This document shows positions 42,120 to 51,503 of a stretch of 64,000 bases of DNA, in pieces. A program made the position numbers and the translations under genes. Where the stretch lies: positions 15,539,001 through 15,603,000 of the forward strand of contig NC_058198.1 of NCBI RefSeq assembly GCF_907165205.1, in the 5' to 3' direction. Position 1 is the stretch's first letter, and the number at the start of each line of letters is the position of its first letter. The stretch is from Coccinella septempunctata. Lineage: Eukaryota > Arthropoda > Insecta > Coleoptera > Coccinellidae. A model generated the notes under the pieces. That model was not told the DNA's origin and ran no database searches. It saw only the letters and a list, made by a program, of their open reading frames with translations.

Positions 42120-43195
42120 TCTTTGTGTGTTTTCCTGAGAAAATAGATCTTGGGGGAGACGCTATTGTGAGAAATAAGTGATTTATAATCGGCCTCTGAT
42201 ATCTTTCCATCACTTTTTAGAATTTTCAAAAATTTGTTCACTCTGTCCTGCAACCTCTTGGTGGGGTCAACAGTCACTATTAGGTACGTCATCTCATCAC
42301 TCAACATATTTTCGGCTTCATTCATGTACTCGTCTTTGTACATCAATACAGTACTGTTGCCCTTATCTGATGCGCAAATAATAATCTCTGGATGGTCTCT
42401 AACAAATTTCGTTGTGCCAGAGTAGTGCCCTGCTAGGGGGTCACTTCGTTGTCCTCTATTTCTTAAAAAATTATTGATTATTCCCACACACCTAGCTCTA
42501 ATTGAGTTTCTTTCAACCTCACTATCGGTAATGTTCTGGGTGAAATGTTCTATGTCCTTAATGAGCTCCAACTTAGGTATCTGCTTAGGGATAATAGCAT
42601 GCTTAGGGCCCAAACTTAGAGTGGATTTTACCTCCTGGGGTATATCAACAGTTGTATAGTTCATGATAAAAGTATCAGACTCCATGATGGTAGAGGGCTG
42701 TACCTGTGCCCCCTCCAATCTACTCAGCTTTCTGACATTTCTAGACTTTGTTTCATGAAAAGTGGAAAGAAAAACACTCTCCGCCAAATTCCTAACACCG
42801 ATGAATGTTGTAGGATCCAACAAACTCTGCAAGACCTGGATGACCACTTTTATGGAGTTTTCGGTTCTTGTCTTCTTCCACAGTGAAATCTTGATCTCAA
42901 TATTAAGAATAGACTTGCGAAATCTGTTCATACACTTTTCAACCAACTTCGTGTAGGGATGCTCCTCTATCTGCAAGGTGTGAACCTGCCTTATATTACC
43001 GATTATATGTTCGGGAAAAACATGCCTCCCTCTACATTGTAACAAGAAAACAACTCTATTTTTTAACGATGCCAGTTTTTTGTTCAAGTTCACAAAGGCT
43101 TTACATCTACGGCAAACGTCCCCACCATATATCTCCCTGATGTTGTGGAATAATCCCCCCGGTGACATATTAATAGTATTTGCATCCATGTTCAT
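42119..43195 (-). pseudogene. PLE0 reverse transcriptase N-terminal region, truncated
   Basis: ATG at 43195 (MNMDANTINMSPGG); the frame is open further upstream only through non-ATG codons. Encodes the N-terminal extension of Penelope RT (CRRCKAFVNLNKKLASLKNR, SLLDPTTFIGVRNLAESVF, IICASDKGNSTVLMYKDEY) and stops before the RT catalytic core at IYFLRKTHKE, where the element is cut. Not frameshifted at the place where PLE1 is. Penelope RTs, like telomerase, copy RNA onto a nicked DNA end. Confidence 0.8.
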
Positions 43196-43658
43196 CAAAC
43201 TGAAGAAAGATAGCAGGAATTTGGACACTTATTATTCAAAAATTTTATTCAAAATTTGCCGACGTTTCGGAGAAGCATTTCTCCTTTCTCAAGGCTGTGG
43301 GAAACAAGTAAACATTAACGTTCAACATAGGAGACGAAAGCCATGACAAAGCACTCACCTTATTTTATTCTATTTAAAGAAGAAATTTTTGAATCGTCAA
43401 ACATGAGAAAAATAAGTTGGACATTCGCCAGATATTGTCACAAAATTGTTGATCTAGAAAGATTTTTTGTTGAGTTCTGTTACGTGGGTAAATTTGAAGA
43501 CTATTATAAGAGTCGAGGTTAAAAAGGGGACTAACACAGAATACATTTTCTTTTTCTTTTTTTCTCTGGGTTAGTGGTATGTCACAGCTGTCAACGCCAT
43601 CTATGCTAAGATAAAACAAACAGAACATTGCACAAAGTTGTTAACAAACCGAGCAAAA

Positions 43659-43870
43659 CTACATGTTAGCTATGAGGCTATGGTACATCGAGCTTAAGTC
43701 TTGCGTGTCCTCTCTAAAATTCACCGTGCACTGTCTTTGTATGTGTATCATTTCACTATTGAGTCTTCTATTATAGCCTGATTCTTTGTCCAATATGGAA
43801 ACATTCGAGAAGTCAAAACTATGTGAATTCACTATTGCATGTGTGGCTAGTGCTGTCCTCTGTGTACTTT
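43659..43870 (-). pseudogene. PLE0 upstream unit: GIY-YIG endonuclease C-terminus
   Basis: Last about 70 residues: STQRTALATHAIVNSHSFDF, GYNRRLNSEMIHIQ, ending SLIANM. Matches the C-terminus of PLE1 at 58370-58571 almost exactly. The YVG...RIRQH catalytic part is missing, cut by LINE F tail sequence at 43871. Confidence 0.8.
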
Positions 43871-44008
43871 TCATTCATTCATTCATTCATTGCTGTATCC
43901 CGTTACCGGGAATAAATCTACAAAAAGAAGAAGAAGAAAAAAAAAAAAAATCGAACAGATTTGTAACTTCTTAGTGCTAGTTGCGACTGTGTGCCCTCCT
44001 GTGACTAA
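43871..44008 (-). mobile_element. LINE F 3' fragment between PLE0 and PLE1
   Basis: (CATT)n, 'ctgtatcccgttaccggg', an A-rich run and 'gcgactgtgtgccctcc', matching 32348-32490. Too short to code for anything. It sits at the centre of the head-to-head PLE0/PLE1 arrangement. Confidence 0.85.
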
Positions 44009-44211
44009 AAAAAGAAAAAGAAAATGTATTCTGTGTTAGTCCCCTTTTTAACCTCGACTCTTATAATAGTCTTCAAATTTACCCATGTAACAGAACTCAA
44101 CAAAAAATCTTTCTAGATCAACAATTTTGTGACAATATCTGGCGAATGTCCAACTCATTTTTCTCATGTTTGACGATTCAAAAATTTCTTCTTTAAATAG
44201 AATAAAATAAG

Positions 44212-44275
44212 GTGAGTGCTTTGTCATGGCTTTCGTCTCCTATGTTAAACGTTAATATTTACTTGTTTCCCACAG
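44212..44275 (+). other. 64-bp GT-AG intron in the PLE1 5' region
   Basis: GGTGAGTGC donor and TTTCCCACAG acceptor. The same intron is present in PLE2 (58872-58935) and PLE0 (43295-43358). Penelope-like elements are known to keep introns through retrotransposition. Confidence 0.6.
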
Positions 44276-44312
44276 CCTTGAGAAAGGAGAAATGCTTCTC
44301 CGAAACGTCGGC
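44276..44312 (+). other. Penelope 5' hairpin motif (PLE1)
   Basis: CCTTGAGAAAGG, then GGAG...CTCC hairpin, then GAAACGTCGGC, immediately after the intron acceptor. Present in PLE2 (58936-58972) and PLE0 (43258-43294), and in related form in R. Resembles the GAAA side of a hammerhead ribozyme, but no CUGAUGA is present upstream. Confidence 0.5.
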
Positions 44313-44374
44313 AAATTTTGAATAAAATTTTTGAATAATAAGTGTCCAAATTCCTGCTATCTTTCTTCAGTTTG

Positions 44375-46372
44375 ATGAACATGGATGCAAATACTATTAA
44401 TATGTCACCGGGGGGATTATTCCACAACATCAGGGAGATATATGGTGGGGACGTTTGCCGTAGTTGTAAAGCCTTTGTGAACTTGAACAAAAAACTGGCA
44501 TCGTTAAAAATTAGAGTTGTTTTCTTGTTACAATGTAGAGGGAGGCATGTTTTTCCCGAACATATAATCGGTAATATAAGGCAGGTTCACACCTTGCAGA
44601 TAGGGGAGCATCCCTACACGAAGTTGGTTGAAAAGTGTATGAACAGATTTCGCAAGTCTATTCTTAATATTGAGATCAAGATTTCACTGTGGAAGAAGAC
44701 AAGAACCGAAAACTCCATAAAAGTGGTCATCCAGGTCTTGCAGAGTTTGTTGGATCCTACAACATTCATCGGTGTTAGGAATTTGGCGGAGAGTGTTTTT
44801 CTTTCCACTTTTCATGAAACAAAGTCTAGAAATGTCAGAAAGCTGAGTAGATTGGAGGGGGCACAGGTACAGCCCTTTACCATCATGGAGTCTGATACTT
44901 TTATCATGATCTATACAACTGTTGATATACCCCAAGAGGTAAAATCCACTCTAAGTTTGGGCCCTAAGCATGGTATTATCCCTAAGCAGATACCTAAGTT
45001 GGAGCTCATTAAGGACATAGAACATTTCACCCAGAACATTACCGATAGTGAGGTTGAAAGAAACTCAATTAAAGCTAGGTGTGGGAATAATCAATAATTT
45101 TTTAAGAAATAGAGGACAACGAAGTGACCCCCTAGCAGGGCACTACTCTGCCACAACGAAATTTGTTAGAGACCATCCAGAGATTATTATTTGCGCATCA
45201 GATAAGGGCAACAGTACTGTATTGATGTACAGAGACGAGTACATGAATGAAGCCGAAAATATGTTGAGTGATGAGATGACGTACCTAATAGTGACTGTTG
45301 ACCCCACCAAGAGGTTGCAGGACAGAGTGAACAAATTTTTGAAAATTCTAAAAAGTGATGGAAAGATATCAGAGGCCGATTATAAATCACTTATTTCTCA
45401 CAATAGCGTCTCCTCCAAAATCTATTTTCTCAGGAAAACACACAAAGAAGGGTTAAAACTCAGACCTATAGTTAGTTGTATCAATTCACCCACTCATAAG
45501 ATAGGAAGATACATACACACCATCCTTAATGGTGTTCTTTCCACGTCAGTATATAATGTCAAGAACTCGCATACTTTGGTGGAGGAGCTGAGACTGATCG
45601 AGGTACCAGATGATTATGTGCTCATATCTCTGGACGTGGTATCTTTGTTTACGAACATTCCTAAAAGTTTGGTGAAGACAGCGTTGACACAGAACTGGCA
45701 CTACATTAGAAATTTTACAGTCCTTGAAAAACAGGAGTTCCTGCAGCTGGTTGACTTGTGTTTTGATGGGGGCTATTTCGTATTCTGTGGAAGATTTTTT
45801 AAACAAAGGGATGGCACAGTGATGGGCGCACCGGAGAGCCCATCATTTTCTGATATAGTCATGCACGCTCTATTCCGTTATGTAGTATCTACTTTGAATT
45901 TCGTAATTCCGTTAATAAAGTTGTATGTGGACGATACACTTCTTCTTGTACCGAAATCACAGATAGAAACAACAGTAAGTGTGTTCAATTCCTATCATCA
46001 GAAAATAAGATTCACCCTTGAAATGGAAAAAGATTGCAGCATTCCATTTTTGGACCTACTTATTGTAAGGGAAAACAATAAACTTATCAGCAACTGGTAT
46101 ACCAAGCCCACACATTCGGGCAGATGTATTAACTACTTGTCTAACCACAGTTATAGCCAAAAGAGAAATGTGGCGTTCAATCTGGTCAACAGAGCTGTAT
46201 CACTCAGCAATGAGAGGTTCATACCACAAAATTTAGATAAGGTCACGAAAATATTACGAAGGAACAACTATCCACTTCACTACATCAAGACCATAATTAA
46301 CGAGTACAAAAGAAAACAACAACGGGAGTATGTCACACCGGGATTGGAAGAGCCTTCAGCCAGTAATGATAA
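44375..46372 (+). pseudogene. PLE1 Penelope reverse transcriptase, 2-bp frameshift and copia break
   Basis: ATG at 44375. N-terminal region open to about 45080, where 'gtgtggg' replaces 'gtgtgtggg' of PLE0 (2-bp loss). The frame continues from 45048-45080 in another phase through the RT: LKLRPIVSCINSPTHKIGRY, LISLDVVSLFTNIPKSL, DGTVMGAPESPSFSDIVM and LYVDDTLLLVPK (about 45920-45955), then SIPFLDLLIVR and the KPTHSGRCINYLSNH region. Copia interrupts it at 46373 after SASN. These are diagnostic Penelope motifs (SLDVxSLFTNIP, YVDD). Inactive because of the frameshift. Confidence 0.9.
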
Positions 46373-46672
46373 TGAGAGGGTGGATACTTTTGAAACTGAT
46401 GAGACGGTTTTAACAAAGTTTATTTAAAGATATATTAACACACTGGTGAATAATACAAAATGGCCGATGGTCGCTTGAAACTATTAATAGTGAGAGTAGC
46501 CTTTATCTATTCGCATTCCCGACAGAACTGGCTTCTGCACCATTAATAGCACGTGTACCTAACTTAGTTGCGCATGCGCATTAGGCCGAACATAATATTA
46601 GTTGTCAGCAGGTTGCTTTATAGAAGTGGACTGGTCCCAAATCAACTTTGGCCAGCAGTTCTTACTTCAACA
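46373..46672 (-). repeat. Copia 3' LTR
   Basis: 300 bp, TG...CA. The first 55 bp happen to be open in the PLE1 frame. Confidence 0.93.
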
Positions 46673-47697
46673 CTCCCTCCCAAACTGAGGACCTGACAAC
46701 TAATCAACAGAAAACTGAAAGTTCCATTTAACTGACTTCGATAAACTAAGAAATATAGAATATATATAAAGTATACAATAGTAGATAGTATTTTATTTGA
46801 ATTTATATAAATCAAGCCTTAAACCTACAACAGGATTGTCAGTGGAACCATACAGAGCTGTTGCTGTGAGGCAATGGAATAGGGTTCCTTATAGCGAACC
46901 AACTGTCCTTCATATTTGTTATGGTATCAATACATTGTGTCCAGGGACCGGAGACCCTTCCCACAAGTGATATTATACCATCATATCAACTGAAACTGAT
47001 CAACAGATACATATGCCATAATGCATGCATATCCCATAGTAGATCAACATATAAATGACATGACTGATCACATACATAGTATGTTCCATCATATCAGACT
47101 AACATGATTAATTCATTACACACATGTGGTCAGAATTTTGGATTTCGCATCTATCATTTCCAGAAACCGGAGACCCTTCCAAATCAAGACACTAGTATTC
47201 GTAAGAAGGAGACAGGGACCGGAGACCCTTCCTACATGTCTCAAATGAACACTTCAACATGTATATTCATTAAAGTATATCTCCAGGGACCGAAGACCCT
47301 TCCAATATAACTCGAACAAATATACAACAAATTTTGAGTATTATCAGATTATGTTTCCAGGAACGAAGAACCTTTCCACAATATACAGATAAAACACTCA
47401 ACAGACATATTACCAAAGTACCTAAGGGATCGAAGATCCTTTCAAGATACTAAGATAAACAACAGAATTCATTATCAGAGTATGTTTTAGATCAAAGACC
47501 ATTTATAACACTACTCAGATAAGGTATACATAATGACTGAAAAGAAAAGAATTAATATTACTTATGAAATGTTTGATCAAACAGAGCATGTTTTGAGTTT
47601 GTCGTTGACTTTTCTCAGTTTCTTCCTATAATATTGAATCATTATGACTTATTACTTGGTTATCATCTTATGCTTGGATTGGATATTTTCATGCAAA
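46673..47697 (-). other. Copia 3' untranslated region with a degenerate repeat series
   Basis: Begins (minus strand) right after pol and ends with polypurine GGGAGGGAG at 46673-46681 beside the LTR. It contains about seven decaying copies of 'gggaccggagacccttcc' near 46943, 47164, 47216, 47284, 47356, 47425 and 47490, mostly 50-75 bp apart. No ORF of note. Confidence 0.75.
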
Positions 47698-50600
47698 TCA
47701 AACCTCATAGAATACAAGGTGATCACGAAACTTAGTGAGTTTTGCTGCATTCAATGGTTTTGTTAGAATGTCAGCAATCTGATCATTGGTATTGATCTTC
47801 ACAATATTAATTTTCTTATCTCTTACGTGTTGACGAATCAATAAATATTTACGTTCCACATACTTCAAGCGGCTTTTACTTGTGCTAGCCAGACAGTTAC
47901 GTCTTGCTGCTTCATTGTCTTCATATATATTAACTGGAAATGCTCTGAGACCCACAGTCTCTTCTAATAATTGTGCTAAAAATAGAATTTCATTAGTAGC
48001 ATGAGTAAGTGCAATAAATTCCGCTTCTGCTGAACTTTGTGCTATTGTTGATTGAAGTTTTGAGCACCATACAACAGGATTACCAAATGCAAAAATCACA
48101 AAGCCTGTGGTCGACTTTTGACCACACTTATCACCTGAAAAATCTGCATCACAATAACATGACAAAATTGGAGATCCTACTGTGAATTTTAGACCTAACT
48201 GACTTGTACCTTTCAAATACCTGAAAACTCTTTTAACTAATGTCCAATGATACTGCTGTGGATTAGCTTGGAATCTAGCCAAATAACCTACGGCAAAGGA
48301 TATATCAGGTCTTGTGAACATACTTAAATACAGTAGGGAACCTATAGCTTTCTTATACGGAAAATCTGCTTCATTCGTTACTTCCGGAACTTTATGATTT
48401 CCTTGAGGAACTAAAGGAGTGTCAACTGAATTTGAGTTTTCCATTCGAAATTCTTTCAACATTTCATTAACAAACTGTGTTTGATGAAGAAACAACTGAT
48501 TTTCTGATCTAGTGATTTCCAAACCAAGAAATTTTGTAGGAAAGCCAAATTGTTTTACCTTAAAACGTGACTTCAACATATTCACATTTTCCTGAATAAG
48601 GTTTCTACAACTACCTGTAATTAATAGATCATCAACATATACTAAAATCAAAATGATATTACTATCTTCCTTTTTCTTATATAAACATGGTTCTCGTAAA
48701 TTTGATTCAAAACCAGAATCCTTCAGAAAATTATGAAGTGTCATAAACCAACATTTCGGTGCTATAGATAATCCATAAAGAGCTTTTCGTAACTTCAATA
48801 TTACCTTTGATTTATCAAGATTGATTCCTTCAGGAACACTTACATATTTTGGTCGATCAATTTCACCTTGAAGAAATGCTGTTTTGACATCCAACTGTTC
48901 AACATGCCAATTCCTAGAAACTGACAAAGCAAATAATAATTTAACAACTGATAGAGCTGGTGTAGGAGATGCAGTTTCCTCAGGAGTATACTTTTCAGTA
49001 TCTTTGCATCCTACAACAACTAAACGAGCCTTACACACACCATTGTCCTTAACTGTAAATACCCATTTCAACGGAATACTTTTCTTACCTTGTTTTCTTT
49101 CCACAATTTCCCAAACTTCATGTTGGTTTATAGCTTCAAGTTCGGACTGAATGGCAGTAATCCATTTGCTACTTTCTGAACATGTCATTGCTTCCAGATA
49201 TGTTTGAGGTGTTCTACTCGTTTGATAGATTTTTGTATCATATACAAAACCAAATGGATTCAAAATTGTGGCATTAACTGAAATTTGCGGCATATAAAGT
49301 CCACTGGTTTCATTGCCATCAAAATCATCTAGCTGGGATATTTCTTCATATTCTATCTCATTATTTATCTGAGAGCTAACTGAAACATTTTCTAACATAT
49401 TTGTAGCACTTGTTTTATCAACAGAATTGTTGGAGCTACTCTGTACTGGACTTGTAGTTCTTACAGAATCAGAGTTTTGTTCAACTGAGTTCATTTCAAC
49501 AGGATTGTTTGCAACTGATACAACAGAATTGCCAGTAGGTGGCACAACAGATATGTCCGTAATGGACGCAACAGAATTGCCTACAGAGGGCGTAACAGAA
49601 ACATTCTCACTGGACTCAACAGATTCAGACGAAACTGTTAATTCATCACTTGGAACTGATAACTTTGATTCATATGACTTGTAGGTCAACTCTTCATTTA
49701 TTAGAACATTACAAGATGTAATAGTCTTACAGGTTTTAGGATCATACAACAAATAGCCAGTATCGGTATATCCTATTAAATACATTGTGCTGGATCTTGC
49801 ATTCAACTTTTTACCTTTTGGAACATTTTCATTTCTAACTTCTGCCTGTGAACCGAAAATTCTTATATTTTGCAGATCGGCTTGTTTTCCATAGAGTTTT
49901 TCATATGGAGTCAGAAAGTCTAATGATGAATGAGGCGTACGATTGTATAGATAGCAAGCAGTCGAAAATGCAAAACCCCAGAAAGTATTTGGAAAGCCTG
50001 ATTCAAATAACAAGGCTCTAGCCCTTTCTTGGAGTGTTCTATTGAACCTTTCAGCAGTTCCATTATGCTCATGTTGATAAGGTTCTGCTAACTGAATTTG
50101 AATACCAAACTGATCGAGAACTTGTTGACAAGATTCGCTGATAAACTCTGTTCCATTATCACAACGTAATTTTCTGAATTGACCAGGACTAGGAAATAAT
50201 GACTGGAGATAGTTCAAAGCAGACTTCAAAAACTTGAAAGTTTCAGACTTTTGTTTCATCAGGAAAATTTGTGCATATCTTGAATAATCATCTAGAACAA
50301 TTAAAATATACTTTTTCTTAGTGTAATGTGTTGGCGGATTGACAGTTAATAGATCTGAATGAAGAATTTCACAAGCTCTAGTGGCTCGATCTCTTTCTTT
50401 TGCACATGTTTTTCTGGTCATTTTTGCTTTAGAACAAATTGTAAAATTACCAGTACTGAGATTATACGTGAGTTCTTTAACTCCTCGAACAACATTAGGT
50501 AATTTTCCTAAGTAAGAAGATGATATATGACCCATTCTACGATGCCACATACTACCTTCCTGAGCCAACATTTTTAACTGATTACGAGTAAATCTTTTAC

Positions 50601-51171
50601 GTAATTTTCGTGTTTCTCTTCTACTATTATTGACTTTCTTATTGAGTTTGATAACTGAGAGTTTCATTTTAAAACTAGAATTATCTTTCGAACTTAACTG
50701 TTTATTTATACTTTCTACTTTATTTACATTAATTTTGTTGATACTACTTGTATCACCAGGATTGACTCTTGCTGAAATTCGATAAACGCCATCCGATACA
50801 AAGAGCAGGGAGATCTTTCTTCTTAATTTTCTAGATAAAATAAATCCATTATTAGCATTTAGCACAAGACTTGTCCCAAACTGAATATTAAATGCACGGA
50901 CACTGAGAATATTATCCCTTACTTCGGGGACATACTGAACATTAGCTAGATGTACAATGTGCGAACTTTTTCCAAACTGTACTAGTAATGGAAGTGTTCC
51001 CTGACCCATTGACATAGTGCTTTCAGTTTCCGATGCCAAAACAACAGATATCGGCTCTTTATAAGCCTGATAGTTCAACAAAATATTCTGTACATTCACT
51101 ACATGGTGAGATGCACCAGAATCAACTAGAAATGTTGCAAACATACTGAAATTATTCAAATCGAACAATGA
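47698..51171 (-). CDS. pol: Copia pol: protease, integrase, RT, RNase H (partial frame, continues from gag)
   Basis: The frame has no ATG start of its own (TTG at 51168); it is the continuation of gag, cut by BEL. Protease LVDSGASHHVV (about residue 17), integrase zinc region (WHRRMGHIS), core with DYSRYAQIF, DNGTEFIS and EHNGTAERFNR, a Ser/Thr/Val-rich linker, RT with HVEQLDVKTAFLQGEI, YGLSIAPKCWF and LVYVDDLLITG (about 842), RNase H with CDADFSGDK, STTGFVI and SSAEAEFIAL, ending HLVFYEV. The order protease-integrase-RT is diagnostic of Ty1/copia. No internal lesion seen. Confidence 0.9.
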   Translation of the reverse strand, partial: SLFDLNNFSMFATFLVDSGASHHVVNVQNILLNYQAYKEPISVVLASETESTMSMGQGTLPLLVQFGKSSHIVHLANVQYVPEVRDNILSVRAFNIQFGTSLVLNANNGFILSRKLRRKISLLFVSDGVYRISARVNPGDTSSINKINVNKVESINKQLSSKDNSSFKMKLSVIKLNKKVNNSRRETRKLRKRFTRNQLKMLAQEGSMWHRRMGHISSSYLGKLPNVVRGVKELTYNLSTGNFTICSKAKMTRKTCAKERDRATRACEILHSDLLTVNPPTHYTKKKYILIVLDDYSRYAQIFLMKQKSETFKFLKSALNYLQSLFPSPGQFRKLRCDNGTEFISESCQQVLDQFGIQIQLAEPYQHEHNGTAERFNRTLQERARALLFESGFPNTFWGFAFSTACYLYNRTPHSSLDFLTPYEKLYGKQADLQNIRIFGSQAEVRNENVPKGKKLNARSSTMYLIGYTDTGYLLYDPKTCKTITSCNVLINEELTYKSYESKLSVPSDELTVSSESVESSENVSVTPSVGNSVASITDISVVPPTGNSVVSVANNPVEMNSVEQNSDSVRTTSPVQSSSNNSVDKTSATNMLENVSVSSQINNEIEYEEISQLDDFDGNETSGLYMPQISVNATILNPFGFVYDTKIYQTSRTPQTYLEAMTCSESSKWITAIQSELEAINQHEVWEIVERKQGKKSIPLKWVFTVKDNGVCKARLVVVGCKDTEKYTPEETASPTPALSVVKLLFALSVSRNWHVEQLDVKTAFLQGEIDRPKYVSVPEGINLDKSKVILKLRKALYGLSIAPKCWFMTLHNFLKDSGFESNLREPCLYKKKEDSNIILILVYVDDLLITGSCRNLIQENVNMLKSRFKVKQFGFPTKFLGLEITRSENQLFLHQTQFVNEMLKEFRMENSNSVDTPLVPQGNHKVPEVTNEADFPYKKAIGSLLYLSMFTRPDISFAVGYLARFQANPQQYHWTLVKRVFRYLKGTSQLGLKFTVGSPILSCYCDADFSGDKCGQKSTTGFVIFAFGNPVVWCSKLQSTIAQSSAEAEFIALTHATNEILFLAQLLEETVGLRAFPVNIYEDNEAARRNCLASTSKSRLKYVERKYLLIRQHVRDKKINIVKINTNDQIADILTKPLNAAKLTKFRDHLVFYEV

Positions 51172-51176
51172 CTTAC

Positions 51177-51469
51177 TGTTGGGGTAATTAAACCACTCGT
51201 TAATTTGCTTGATTTTATTTTGAGATTAGATTCACAGAAACACAGTTTTATTAGGGTGAAAAGTGTATTCGACCGCGTGCTTCGTGAACTCGATGAATTC
51301 AATCTGAATGTCTCTTGTCGTCTCTCTCTCTCTTAGGAAGCCGCGTTGACGTCCCGCATGTCATTCGGATGACGTTCGCTTCTTCCTCTTCTCGTCATTT
51401 GCGATGTTTACAGCGTTGCCGCTGTTCGTTTGGGCTGCAGCGTTGCCACGTTCGCGAATATTCGGAACA
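51177..51469 (-). repeat. BEL 3' LTR
   Basis: 293 bp. Differs from the 5' LTR by one T/C substitution and two fewer CT units. The polypurine tract AAGAGGGGCGGCA (minus) adjoins it at 51470. Confidence 0.92.
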
Positions 51470-51503
51470 TGCCGCCCCTCTTGACAGCCTGTGGGCTTCA
51501 AAA

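Larger units (their letters stand above)
42119..43870 (-). mobile_element. PLE0: Penelope-like element in partial tandem, minus strand
   Basis: On the minus strand: a GIY-YIG C-terminal fragment (43870-43659), the pLTR-like junction (43658-43230, with the 64-bp intron 43295-43358), then the 5' two thirds of the next ORF (43195-42119). The order C-terminus, pLTR, N-terminus is the partial tandem typical of Penelope-like elements. The left end is truncated against LINE A. Confidence 0.82.

Noticed and set aside
44276..44312. Active hammerhead ribozyme in Penelope
   Set aside because: The GAAAC side and a hairpin are there but the CUGAUGA core is not visible, so I list only a structural motif.
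51168..51171. Separate start of copia pol at 51168
   Set aside because: The codon there is TTG and the frame runs on from gag once the BEL insertion is set aside, so it is not an independent gene.
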